A stretch of 64,000 nucleotides of DNA from Herbaspirillum sp. RTI4 (lineage in GTDB: Bacteria; Pseudomonadota; Gammaproteobacteria; Burkholderiales; Burkholderiaceae_D). This document shows positions 1 to 7,731 of the stretch, piece after piece. The translations under genes were made by a program, and so were the position numbers. Numbering within the stretch: position 1 is the first letter of the stretch; each line of letters opens with the position of its first letter. Location: positions 124,001-188,000 of the forward strand of contig NZ_JAVIWQ010000002.1 of the NCBI RefSeq assembly GCF_034313965.1. Reading direction: 5' to 3'. The notes under the pieces were generated by a model that had not been told where the DNA came from, ran no database searches, and saw only the letters and a program-made list of their open reading frames with translations.

Positions 1-78
1 GTCGATGGCGAAGGCTACTGGGGTCAGGACAGGCTCGATTTTGTTGCCCGCGCACTAGGTGCGACCGACAGCAAATAA
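1..78 (+). CDS. DsbA-family isomerase, C-terminal fragment (2-hydroxychromene-2-carboxylate isomerase-like)
   Basis: The window opens inside a reading frame that ends in TAA at 76-78. The 25 visible residues include VDGEGYWGQDRLDFVARAL. This matches the usual C-terminus of 2-hydroxychromene-2-carboxylate isomerase/DsbA-like thioredoxin-fold proteins, where a (V/I)DGE-x-FWGQDRL segment precedes the last helix. In that family the enzyme is a glutathione-dependent isomerase of aromatic catabolism, but many chromosomal relatives have no known substrate. The active-site region lies outside the window, so the exact function cannot be judged. Confidence 0.65.
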   Translation, partial: VDGEGYWGQDRLDFVARALGATDSK

Positions 79-188
79 GTAGAAACACAGCAGCGAATCA
101 AGTAACAAGGGAATCTCTGGTTAAGCGCCGCGACATAGCTTAACCAGCGTTTCCTCAACAAGCAGGAACAAGCGCACCAAGTAAGTCA

Positions 189-279
189 GGACTTACGCAA
201 CAGGCCCTTGGCTAGGCGCATTGCCGAAGTGGTACGGCAAGGCGATGCAACAATGCCAGCAGGCTTTTTCGTCAGTCCT
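189..279. repeat. MITE-like palindromic element, copy 1
   Basis: This 91-bp element starts GGACTTACGCAACAGGCC and ends with an imperfect inverted copy (GGCTTTTTCGTCAGTCC). It is related to the better preserved 101-bp element at 34490-34590, with the same ends and the same inner GGCTAGGC and GATGCAACAA-type segments. It encodes no protein. It lies just upstream of the methyltransferase gene and covers the spurious upstream part of that reading frame. The termini resemble insertion-sequence ends, so a non-autonomous transposon relic is the likeliest reading. Confidence 0.6.
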
Positions 280-337
280 ATCAACAAACAAACCGCGCCA
301 TGAGGCGCGGCATCACTCACGGATAAAAGGTCCCCCG

Positions 338-1591
338 ATGTCAGTCACTACACTCCCCTCTTCCACTACCAATTTTTCGTATTTCTGTCCCTGCCCGCGC
401 GGACTGGAAATCGCCCTCGCCGAAGAAATCGCCGAGATCGCGCAACTGACCGCGCCGGCCGTCACCATCAAGGTGCATAACCAGGTACCGGGCGGCGTGC
501 ATTGCTCCGGCTTGCTCAGCGATAGCTATCGGATCAACCTTCACTCGCGCATCGCCAGCCGCGTCTTGCTGCGCATGGGCCACCGCGCCTACAAGAATGA
601 AAACGACATCTACGATCTGGCGCTGGAACAGGAATGGGAAAACTGGTTCTCGGTCGAACATACCCTGCGGGTCGATGTCACGGCAGTCAAATCGCCGCTG
701 CGCAGTCTGGAATTCACCACGCTGAAAATCAAGGATGCGATCTGCGACCGTTTCCGCGATCTGTTCCAGGTGCGGCCATCGGTCGATACCAAAAATCCCG
801 ACATGCGCGTCGTCGGTTTTCTCGACGCCCGCAACTTCACGCTCTACCTCGACACCTCAGGCGAAGCGCTGTTCAAACGTGGCTGGCGCGAAGAAACGGG
901 CGAAGCGCCCTTGCGCGAGAATCTGGCCGCCGGTCTGCTGCGCACTTCCGGCTGGAAGCCCGGCATGGTGCTGTTCGACCCCATGTGCGGTTCCGGCACC
1001 ATCCTGGCCGAAGCAGCGCAAATTCTGGCCGGCGTTCCACCCGGTGCGCGCCGCCATTTTGCGTTTGAGAAATTCCAGCAATTCCAGAGCGACGCCTGGG
1101 CCGCCATCAAGGGCAGCATCAAACCGCTGCCGATGTCGGACATCCCCACCATTTTCGGCAGCGATATTTCCGGCGACATGGTAGCCATGACGCGCCACAA
1201 TCTGCGCTGCGCCGGCATCCTGTTCGACGTCCCGCTCAAGCAAATCGAAGCACAGGAAGTCAAGCCACCCAGCGATGTGCCGGGCATCATCCTGACCAAC
1301 CCGCCTTACGGCGAGCGGATAGGCGTGCGCGGCGACGCAGCGCTGCCCAACGAAGAAGTATTCAATGCTTTTTTCAGCGCTTTCGGCGACACGCTCAAGC
1401 AACGTTTTTCAGGCTGGAACGTATTCCTGTTTTCCGGCGATCTGACGCTGCCCAAACTGCTGCGCCTGAAAGAAACCCGCAAAACCCCGTTTTTCAACGG
1501 CGCGCTGGAATGCCGTCTATTCCGCTTTGAAATGGTCGCCGGCTATAACCGTCGCGAAGCCGCAAAACCGAAAGAGTCTGCCGCTGAATAA
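338..1591 (+). CDS. THUMP-domain class I SAM-dependent RNA methyltransferase
   Basis: A protein of about 417 residues of the RlmL-N/YpsC-type family, predicted to methylate a guanine in 23S rRNA or a related RNA. After a short N-terminal ferredoxin-like region (CPCPRGLE) comes the THUMP RNA-binding domain (about residues 50-150). A Rossmann methyltransferase domain follows, with a SAM-binding motif DPMCGSGT near residue 214 and the catalytic NPPYGER near residue 320. The frame is open upstream to 221, but that part overlaps a repeat. The ATG at 338 has an AAAAGG ribosome site 7 bases upstream and gives the usual family length. The gene is monocistronic and is followed by a long repeat array. 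Methylation target inferred only from family. Confidence 0.85.
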   Translation: MSVTTLPSSTTNFSYFCPCPRGLEIALAEEIAEIAQLTAPAVTIKVHNQVPGGVHCSGLLSDSYRINLHSRIASRVLLRMGHRAYKNENDIYDLALEQEWENWFSVEHTLRVDVTAVKSPLRSLEFTTLKIKDAICDRFRDLFQVRPSVDTKNPDMRVVGFLDARNFTLYLDTSGEALFKRGWREETGEAPLRENLAAGLLRTSGWKPGMVLFDPMCGSGTILAEAAQILAGVPPGARRHFAFEKFQQFQSDAWAAIKGSIKPLPMSDIPTIFGSDISGDMVAMTRHNLRCAGILFDVPLKQIEAQEVKPPSDVPGIILTNPPYGERIGVRGDAALPNEEVFNAFFSAFGDTLKQRFSGWNVFLFSGDLTLPKLLRLKETRKTPFFNGALECRLFRFEMVAGYNRREAAKPKESAAE

Positions 1592-1680
1592 GGGCGGATA
1601 TAGAGTTTTTTAATGCAGTGGTAGAGAACGTCTCATCACTGCATCAAAGAATCTCAGAGCAAGCACAGCCCTGAGATTAC

Positions 1681-2757
1681 TCAACACAGTGGTTTCCCCC
1701 TCCCCCAACGCACCGCACCGAAACCGCTGAGTAAGCGTAGCGAGCGGCGCAAGGTCAGGGTAAGAAGCGCAGCCGTACTTGGGTACGGTGAGCATCGCAG
1801 CCCTGAGATTCCACCGCGCAGTAGTTTCCCCTCCCCCAAACCTACCGCACCGAAACCGCTGAGTAAGCGTAGCGAGCGGCGCAAGGTCAGGGTAAGAAGC
1901 GCAGCCGTACTTGTTGAGTACGGTGAGCATCGCAGCCCTGAGATTGCGCCGCGCAGTAGTTTCCCCTCCCCCAAACCTACCTCACCGAAACCGCTGAGTA
2001 AGCGTAGCGAGCGGCGCAAGGTCAGGGTAAGAAGCGCAGCCGTACTTGAGTACGGTGAGCATCGCAGCCCTGAGATTGCGCCGCGCAGTAGTTTCCCTTC
2101 CCCCAACACACCGCACCGAAACCGCTGAGTAAGCGTAGCGAGCGACGCAAGGTCAGGGTAAGAAGCGCAGCCGTACTTGAGTACGGTGAGCATCGCAGCC
2201 CTGAGATTGCGCCGCGCAGTAGTTTCCTCTCCCCCAAACCTACCGCACCGAAACCGCTGAGTAAGCGTAGCGAGCGACGCAAGGTCAGGGCAAGAAGCGC
2301 AGCCGTACTTGAGTACGGTGAGCATCGCAGCCCTGAGATTGCGCCACGCAGTAGTTTCCCCTCCCCCAAACCTACCGCACCGAAACCGCTGAGTAAGCGT
2401 AGCGAGCGACGCAAGGTCAGGGCAAGAAGCGCAGCCGTACTTGTTGAGTACGGTGAGCATCGCAGCACTGAAATTCCACCGCGGAGCAGTTTTCTTCTTT
2501 CCCCACACACCGCACCGAAACCGCTGAGTAAGCGTAGCGAGCGACGCAAGGTCAGGGCAAGAAGCGCAGCCGTACTTGAGTACGGTGAGCATCGCAGCCC
2601 TGAGATTGCGCCGCGCAGTAGTTTCCCCTCCCCCAAACCTACCGCACCGAAACCGCTGAGTAAGCGTAGCGAGCGGCGCAAGGTCAGGGTAAGAAGCGCA
2701 GCCGTACTTGAGTACGGTGAGCATCGCAGCCCTGAGATTGCGCCGCGCAGTAGCTTA
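1681..2757. repeat. Tandem array, 8 copies of a 131-135 bp unit
   Basis: The phrase AAACCGCTGAGTAAGCG recurs at 1721, 1853, 1988, 2119, 2251, 2383, 2518 and 2650, so spacing is 132, 135, 131, 132, 132, 135 and 132. Each unit carries a T/C-rich stretch (TTTCCCCTCCCCC), a GCGTAGCGAGCGGCGCAAGG segment and a small palindrome CCGTACTTGAGTACGG. In two copies the palindrome loop is 3 bases longer (CTTGTTGAG), which accounts for the 135-bp units. The last unit is cut off 10 bases before the stop of the flavoreductase gene. The minus-strand frame through the array is open, but the 131-bp unit breaks it and no start or ribosome site is seen, so I do not call a protein. Unlike the four arrays further right, no inverted border element encloses it. 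Confidence 0.9.
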
Positions 2758-2767
2758 ATCAGCGGTT

Positions 2768-4300
2768 TCAGTAGACGTCGCGACGGTAGCGCCCTACCTC
2801 GGTAAGGCGTTGCACTGTCTCCGCGCCCAGCACCTCGTCCATGACGTCGGCCACGCCGCTGGCCATGCCGGTGAGACTGCCGCAAATATAAATCGCTGCG
2901 CCCTCTGCCACCCAATGATGCAGTGTGGTCGCCGCCTGCCGCAGCTTGTCCTGGACATAGGCGGGATCTTCCGTGTGGCGCGAATACGCCAGATCCACGC
3001 GCTGCAACACGCCTTCGGCCTGCCAGCGTTCCAGCTCTTCGCGATAAAGTCCGTCATGCGCCTCGCTACGTTCACCGAATAGCAACCAGTTGCGATGATG
3101 ACCGCGCCGCGCCCGCAATTTCAAATGGGCGCGCAAGCCTGCTATCCCTGTGCCGTTACCGATCAGGATCAAGGGTCTATCGTCCTCTGGCGGATGGAAG
3201 CTGCGATTGCGCCGGATGCTCAGGTCAATCGCTGCCCCGGGTGCATTCAAGGCTGTGAGCCAGCCGGAACCGACCGCATGTTTGCCATCGGCATTGCGCA
3301 CCTGCCGTACAAGCAGCTCCAGCCGCCCGTCGGATGGCAACGAGGCAATTGAATAATCACGCGGTGCCAGCATCGGCAAGCGTTCTAGAAAATCCTGTGG
3401 GGTGATGCCGTTTAAGTCGCTGCGCTTGTTCTGTATTTGGTCTTGAATTTCACGCAGGCAGCGCGTTTCCAGCGCCTGCTGCAAACTGACTGGCTGCCCT
3501 TTGTCAGTCACTATGCTGTCGCCGTCCAGACCCAAACTATCCGCCACAGCGCGGCAAACTGCGGGATCATTGCGCACGGCAATTTGGGCAATATCGCCGG
3601 CCTCCCAGTCGGGAGCATTGACGGGGAGTTGCAGCCTCAGGTGGAATGCCGGTGCGCCGGGACTGCCGGGATTGAGATGATGCTGCTCCATCAGCCGCCA
3701 CTGCGCGTATCGTGGCGCGCCCCAGCCGGCTGCTTCAACGCGTCCGCCAAGCACGGCCAGTTGCTGCTGCCAGTGCTGCAATGCGTGGGTATCGTAATTG
3801 TCGACTTCGATGCGTTCGAACAAAGCCTGCGCGCCCTGCTCCTTGAGCCATTGTTCCAGCGCATGACCGAAGGCGCAAAACTGCGGGTAGCTGCGGTCGC
3901 CCAGCGCCAGCACGGCATAGCGCAGATGCGACAGATCCGTTTGTTGGCGCAGCACGCCGCGCACAAATGCGGCTGCGCTATCGGGCGCATCGCCGTCGCC
4001 GGTGGTGCTGACGACAAACAGCATGCGCTGCGCGGCGCGCAGTTGCGACAGGTCGAGTGTCCCCAACGATACGACGCTGACGTCCAGATTCGCGCCGATC
4101 AGCGTTTCAGCCGATTGCCAGGCGAGCTGTTCGGCATAACCGGTTTGACTGGCAAAGACGATGACGGTCGCATCGGTCTTGCCTGCCGGTTTTTGTCTGT
4201 CGGGAAAATGATGCTGCGCACGTCGATGGCGTCGCCAGACCGTCAGGCAAAACAGGGCGTAGACCAGAACCACCGTTGATGCCGCCCATGTGTGACTCAT
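2768..4300 (-). CDS. Membrane-tethered NADPH flavoreductase (flavodoxin plus FNR domains)
   Basis: A 510-residue diflavin reductase like the CysJ/P450-reductase family. Residues 4-22 form one hydrophobic helix, followed by basic residues, which should anchor the protein with its catalytic part in the cytoplasm. A flavodoxin domain (about 45-190) has the FMN loops SQTGYAEQ and STTGDGDA. A ferredoxin-NADP reductase module follows, with FAD motif RDYSIAS, NADPH motif GNGTGIAG and a C-terminal aromatic residue (RRDVY). It is the last gene of the iron-linked operon and its ATG overlaps the ApbE stop by 4 bases. The likely role is feeding NADPH electrons into the membrane for reductive iron release. 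Sulfite reduction is unlikely because no hemoprotein subunit lies nearby. Electron partner inferred from context. Confidence 0.85.
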   Translation of the reverse strand: MSHTWAASTVVLVYALFCLTVWRRHRRAQHHFPDRQKPAGKTDATVIVFASQTGYAEQLAWQSAETLIGANLDVSVVSLGTLDLSQLRAAQRMLFVVSTTGDGDAPDSAAAFVRGVLRQQTDLSHLRYAVLALGDRSYPQFCAFGHALEQWLKEQGAQALFERIEVDNYDTHALQHWQQQLAVLGGRVEAAGWGAPRYAQWRLMEQHHLNPGSPGAPAFHLRLQLPVNAPDWEAGDIAQIAVRNDPAVCRAVADSLGLDGDSIVTDKGQPVSLQQALETRCLREIQDQIQNKRSDLNGITPQDFLERLPMLAPRDYSIASLPSDGRLELLVRQVRNADGKHAVGSGWLTALNAPGAAIDLSIRRNRSFHPPEDDRPLILIGNGTGIAGLRAHLKLRARRGHHRNWLLFGERSEAHDGLYREELERWQAEGVLQRVDLAYSRHTEDPAYVQDKLRQAATTLHHWVAEGAAIYICGSLTGMASGVADVMDEVLGAETVQRLTEVGRYRRDVY

Positions 4301-5346
4301 TCCAGCATCGCCTGCATGGCCGGCGACAAACGCTCGGCAAACCCACTCTGCGCGCCCGGTTCTGTGAACACTGCTGCCAGTTGCAGACGTTGAGCCAGAA
4401 CCATCCCGGCCTCAGTACCCAGCACCATCAAAGCGGTCGCCAGCGCGTCGGCCATCATGCATTCAGAATGCAGCACCGTCACCGCCGCCAGCCCGTGCGC
4501 AATCGGGTAACCGCTACGCGGATCAATGGTGTGTGAATAGCGTTTTCCATCAACTTCGAAATAGCGGAGGTAATCGCCCGAAGTCGCTATCGACAAACCA
4601 TACAAAGCCGCGATGGCTGCGCCGGTCACCGAAGTATCGCTAGCCTGTATGTTTGCGGTATCCGGCGATGGTGGCTGCTCCAGCGCCACCCACCATGGCT
4701 GGCCGTCGGCTTTGAGACCTTGCCCGCGCAGCTCACCGCCGACCTCAACCAGATAACTCGCTATCTGCATGGACTGCAAATAACGGGCAACCTGATCGAC
4801 GCCGTAACCCTTGGCAATGGACGATAAATCCAGCGCTATGCCGCCCGGCTGAAAAATGCGGCTTTGTGCGCGGTCGAGCTGGATGCGCTGCCATCCGGCG
4901 CGGCTGCGCAAGGCGGCAATTTCGTCGGCGTCCGGGACCTTGCTGCGGCTCGGCTCGGCCTGGCCGGGTGTGGATGGGCCAAACCCCCACCGATTGACCA
5001 AGGCGCCGATCGTGGGGTCGTATGCGCCGCCTGAGGCCTGCGCCACGCGCAGCGCGCAATCGACTACGGCGAACATGCCGGGCGGCGTTTGATGCCATTG
5101 CCCTGCCGTAGTCCGATTGAAGCAGCTCAGGTCGGAGTCCGGGTCCCAGTGACTCATTTGCGCGACGACTTCGTCGAGCTGTTGCTGTATGCCGGCATGG
5201 ATGGTCTGTATGGCCAGCGCAGGGGGGAGCAGTAATTTGACCGACCAGCTCGTTCCCATCGTCAGGCCATGCAAATGCTGCAACACGCCGTGATCGGGCG
5301 CACGCGGTGGCGATGTCATTGCAGCAGGGATATACACTCGGTTCAT
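4297..5346 (-). CDS. apbE: FAD:protein FMN transferase (ApbE)
   Basis: 349 residues. ApbE transfers FMN from FAD to a threonine of target proteins through a phosphoester bond. Family landmarks are present: MGTSWSV, YDPTIGALVNRWGFG, the metal/FAD region ALDLSSIAKGYGVDQVA, VEVGGELRGQG, SHTIDPRSGYPI and ADALATALMVLG. A target with a matching flavinylation motif is encoded two genes upstream (6207-6728). Most ApbE proteins are periplasmic lipoproteins, but this N-terminus (MNRVYIPAAMTSPPRAPDHG) shows neither a signal peptide nor a lipobox. It may act in the cytoplasm, or the true start may differ. It starts 12 bases after the DUF4198 stop and overlaps the next gene. Confidence 0.93.
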   Translation of the reverse strand: MNRVYIPAAMTSPPRAPDHGVLQHLHGLTMGTSWSVKLLLPPALAIQTIHAGIQQQLDEVVAQMSHWDPDSDLSCFNRTTAGQWHQTPPGMFAVVDCALRVAQASGGAYDPTIGALVNRWGFGPSTPGQAEPSRSKVPDADEIAALRSRAGWQRIQLDRAQSRIFQPGGIALDLSSIAKGYGVDQVARYLQSMQIASYLVEVGGELRGQGLKADGQPWWVALEQPPSPDTANIQASDTSVTGAAIAALYGLSIATSGDYLRYFEVDGKRYSHTIDPRSGYPIAHGLAAVTVLHSECMMADALATALMVLGTEAGMVLAQRLQLAAVFTEPGAQSGFAERLSPAMQAMLE

Positions 5347-5358
5347 CGTTATGGTCGC

Positions 5359-6168
5359 TTATTGCGGGAGTACTTCCAGTGTGACTGTATACGAAGCCCG
5401 ACGCTCACTCGCGGGTTTGAAGGACGTTTTCTCATCCTTGACCGCCGCTTCCAGCGCATACATGCCGGCTTGCGGCCAGAGGAGACTGAATACGCCGTCC
5501 TGGCCGGTCACGGCACTGACGCTGATCGTCTTGTCACGATAGCGCTCTCCACCCAAGGTGGCAGTCACTGGTACCCCAGCGGCCGGTTTGCCGTCGAGCA
5601 GCAGGCGGAAGCTGGCTTTGTCGCCCGCCATCAGATCGTCAGGATGCGTGATGGCCGCCATTTCTAGTCCGGCGCCGGTCGTGGCGAGTACTTGTCGGCT
5701 GGGCTTGCCGGCGGTCACGAAAGTTTCCACCCGTCCCTGTAATTCAGTCACGACCAGCCCTTCGGCGTTGGCGGGAATCTCTTTGGCGAACGTGGCGGCA
5801 TTGCCGCGCCAGTTTTTGGGCTGACCGTTGAGCTGGTAGCGTGCCCGCAGATCGTTGCTTGCCACTGCGATTTTATAGGTCCCCGGTTGCGCCAGCCGCA
5901 CATCGAAACTGTTGCGATATTTGCTGCTGCTCCGGTTGTCCGGCTGGATGGCGGTACCGTCCGGTCCTTGTACCGTCAAGCCGTCAAGCCGCAAGGGGAA
6001 ATGGTCAAAATCAAATAACTGGGTTGAGACTGCGGCATCGACGACAACCGACATATCCGCTCCGGAAAATACAGTTCCCGATGGCAGTAGCCAGCTGCGG
6101 TGCGCCTGCGCGGAAAACGGCAGACAGACGCTCAACATCAGCGCGGCACATTGCGCGATTAATTTCAT
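5359..6168 (-). CDS. DUF4198-family periplasmic protein
   Basis: 269 residues with a clear Sec signal peptide (MKLIAQCAALMLSVCLPFSAQA, cleaved before HRSWLLPSG). The exported part starts with the HxxWLLPS motif typical of DUF4198 proteins, followed by predicted beta-sandwich domains; the C-terminus ends in TVTLEVLPQ. DUF4198 proteins occur beside metal uptake genes, and some relatives bind nickel or other metals in the periplasm. The ATG at 6168 has AAAGGA 6 bases upstream, so the longer frame to 6288 is rejected. It lies between the DUF2271 and apbE genes in the same operon. Role here inferred: metal handling or assembly of the flavin relay. Confidence 0.8.
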   Translation of the reverse strand: MKLIAQCAALMLSVCLPFSAQAHRSWLLPSGTVFSGADMSVVVDAAVSTQLFDFDHFPLRLDGLTVQGPDGTAIQPDNRSSSKYRNSFDVRLAQPGTYKIAVASNDLRARYQLNGQPKNWRGNAATFAKEIPANAEGLVVTELQGRVETFVTAGKPSRQVLATTGAGLEMAAITHPDDLMAGDKASFRLLLDGKPAAGVPVTATLGGERYRDKTISVSAVTGQDGVFSLLWPQAGMYALEAAVKDEKTSFKPASERRASYTVTLEVLPQ

Positions 6169-6206
6169 GGTGTTTCCTTTTTTCAGATTGGATGGGCGCT
6201 GCACGC

Positions 6207-6728
6207 TCAGGGCTTGAGTTCCAGTGTGACCGCGCCCAATTCCAGGACGCCGCGTGCAGTCGTGCTTTGTGCGTTTTTCGGCGGCCATTGGAACGGCAAT
6301 TTGACGATTTCATGCGTGCCGTTTTCGCGGGCGGATTCCACCAGTAACTGGTAATTCCCCGCAGGCAGTTTTTCCAGCGGCCCCTTGACTGAATTAAAGC
6401 TGAGCTGCTGCTCGCCTACCGTCCGCGTTGCGCCGCTGACGCCGTCAACCGGCATATGCACATCGCGCCCCGCCCGTCGCCACCATTGGCGCAGATCTTT
6501 CAGCCATTTTTCGCCGCCATTGTCTTTGTGTTTCACGTCATACCAGACCGCCAGCGTGGCAGGGACGGTCTGATCCGCCGCTTCGATCCAGACGGCGGTA
6601 TAAGGACGGTGATATTCCGCCACATTGATTTTGGGTATGTCTATTTTTAAATTCAGTTCGCTGGCGGCAGCGCCGGTGACCATGCCGGTCAGCGCCAATG
6701 GCAGTAAACAATGGATGGAAATGCGCAT
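6207..6728 (-). CDS. DUF2271 periplasmic protein with predicted covalent FMN site
   Basis: 173 residues with a signal peptide (MRISIHCLLPLALTGMVTGAAA) and a mature beta-rich domain: YTAVWIEAADQ, the WxxDLRQWWRRAG region, and HEIVKLPFQWPP. The segment DGVSGATRT (about residues 98-106) fits the ApbE target consensus D-x-x-(S/T)-G-A-(S/T)-x-(S/T) known from NqrC and RnfG. FMN would be attached at the motif threonine. ApbE is encoded in the same operon, which supports this. The start at 6728 has GAGGA upstream; the track to 6743 would begin with TTG. The likely role is periplasmic electron carrier between the PepSY membrane protein and ferric substrates. Flavinylation is inference from the motif. 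Confidence 0.82.
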   Translation of the reverse strand: MRISIHCLLPLALTGMVTGAAASELNLKIDIPKINVAEYHRPYTAVWIEAADQTVPATLAVWYDVKHKDNGGEKWLKDLRQWWRRAGRDVHMPVDGVSGATRTVGEQQLSFNSVKGPLEKLPAGNYQLLVESARENGTHEIVKLPFQWPPKNAQSTTARGVLELGAVTLELKP

Positions 6729-6753
6729 GTTCTGTCCTCGCAATACAGATGGG

Positions 6754-7398
6754 TTAATGAATGAAGAGAATAACTAACAGCAGGGGTAGAACCAGTCCGA
6801 ATGCCACCATGGGCCATGTTGCCGGCCGGTTGCCGCCGTGCAGTTGCAACAGGAATAATCCGGTTAGACAAAACACCAGACAAGCGCCGGCAAACAGGTC
6901 GATGAACCAGCTCCAGACGGAGCCGGTATTGCGCCCCTTGTGCAAGTCGTTGAAATAGGAAATCCAGCCGCGGTCGGTTGTTTCATATTCGACTTCACCG
7001 CTGGCTCTGTCTATGCGCAGCCAGGCGTCGCCGCCGGGACGCGGCAGTGCCAGATAAATTTCTTCAGGACTCCATTCGACGTTTTGACTATTCACGCGAA
7101 TAGCGAAATCTTGCTCCAGCCAGACGCGCAAGTTGGCCGGCAGCGGGTCTTTATCAGCATGACCAGAGCGGGCGATTTCCTCGCGCAGTGGTGCAGGCAA
7201 TTGCTCCTTGCGGTTTTCCACGCGCGCCTTTGATTCAATTTGCGTCGCATGATTCAGCGTGAAACCGGTGACTGCAAATAACAGCATCGCCAGCAGACAC
7301 AGCGCGGAACTGATCCAGTGCCATTGATGCAAATGTCGAAGCCAAAAAGCGCGTCTTTGTTGTCCGCGAAGGTCGGGGGAAGTGGCGTGTGGCGTCAT
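6754..7398 (-). CDS. PepSY-associated transmembrane protein
   Basis: About 214 residues from the ATG at 7398 (a GTG at 7455 would add 19). Layout: a short cytoplasmic part with LRHLHQWHWISSALCLLAMLLFAVTG forming the first membrane helix, and a periplasmic PepSY-like domain (AWLRIDRASGEVEYETTDRGW). Then come FNDLHKGRNTGSVWSWFID and two further helices up to the C-terminus. The histidines in HLHQWHW and DLHKG are the family's candidate heme ligands. PepSY proteins of this type adjoin siderophore receptors and are thought to pass electrons across the inner membrane. It is the first gene of the minus-strand operon, directly downstream of a Fur-like box. Confidence 0.82.
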   Translation of the reverse strand: MTPHATSPDLRGQQRRAFWLRHLHQWHWISSALCLLAMLLFAVTGFTLNHATQIESKARVENRKEQLPAPLREEIARSGHADKDPLPANLRVWLEQDFAIRVNSQNVEWSPEEIYLALPRPGGDAWLRIDRASGEVEYETTDRGWISYFNDLHKGRNTGSVWSWFIDLFAGACLVFCLTGLFLLQLHGGNRPATWPMVAFGLVLPLLLVILFIH

Positions 7399-7466
7399 AA
7401 GAAATGGAATGGAATATCGCCAATATGCGACGGATGGGTGAAGACTATTCCACACTTGCCTCGCAA

Positions 7467-7485
7467 ATGCAAATTATTCTCATTA
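7467..7485 (-). promoter_or_regulatory. Fur-like box for the PepSY-flavoreductase operon
   Basis: AATGCAAATTATTCTCATT matches the palindromic Fur sequence AATGAGAATTATTCTCATT at 17 of 19 positions. It lies about 70 bases upstream of the PepSY start, where iron-dependent repression would be expected. Confidence 0.7.
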
Positions 7486-7596
7486 AGATTTGTACCGTAG
7501 TTTATCTCACTGTATTCACCATATTTACCAAAATAGAGGCCGGAAATGTGGCAAATAGGAGACGCAACGGACAGACTCAATCAATTTCTATTTGAT

Positions 7597-7615
7597 AATG
7601 ATAATAGTTCTCATT
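7597..7615 (+). promoter_or_regulatory. Fur-like box for the TonB receptor operon
   Basis: AATGATAATAGTTCTCATT matches the palindromic Fur sequence AATGAGAATTATTCTCATT at 16 of 19 positions. The overlapping GATAATGATAAT (from 7594) also fits the hexamer description of Fur sites. It lies about 120 bases upstream of the receptor start, so both divergent arms look iron-repressed. Confidence 0.75.
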
Positions 7616-7731
7616 ATAATTAGTACAAATTCTATATCTATTTTTCAGTAGCCAGCATCACGGCAGATTCCGCCGTTCCAGCCAGCCAAATTTTCTGCCC
7701 GCTTCGGGCGGACTCACTTTTGGCGACTACC

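Noticed and set aside
1681..2915. Open minus-strand frames of 347 and 297 codons
   Set aside because: They run through the 131-135 bp tandem array, have no ribosome site, and one unit of 131 bp breaks the repeat frame. They are by-products of a G/C-rich repeat.
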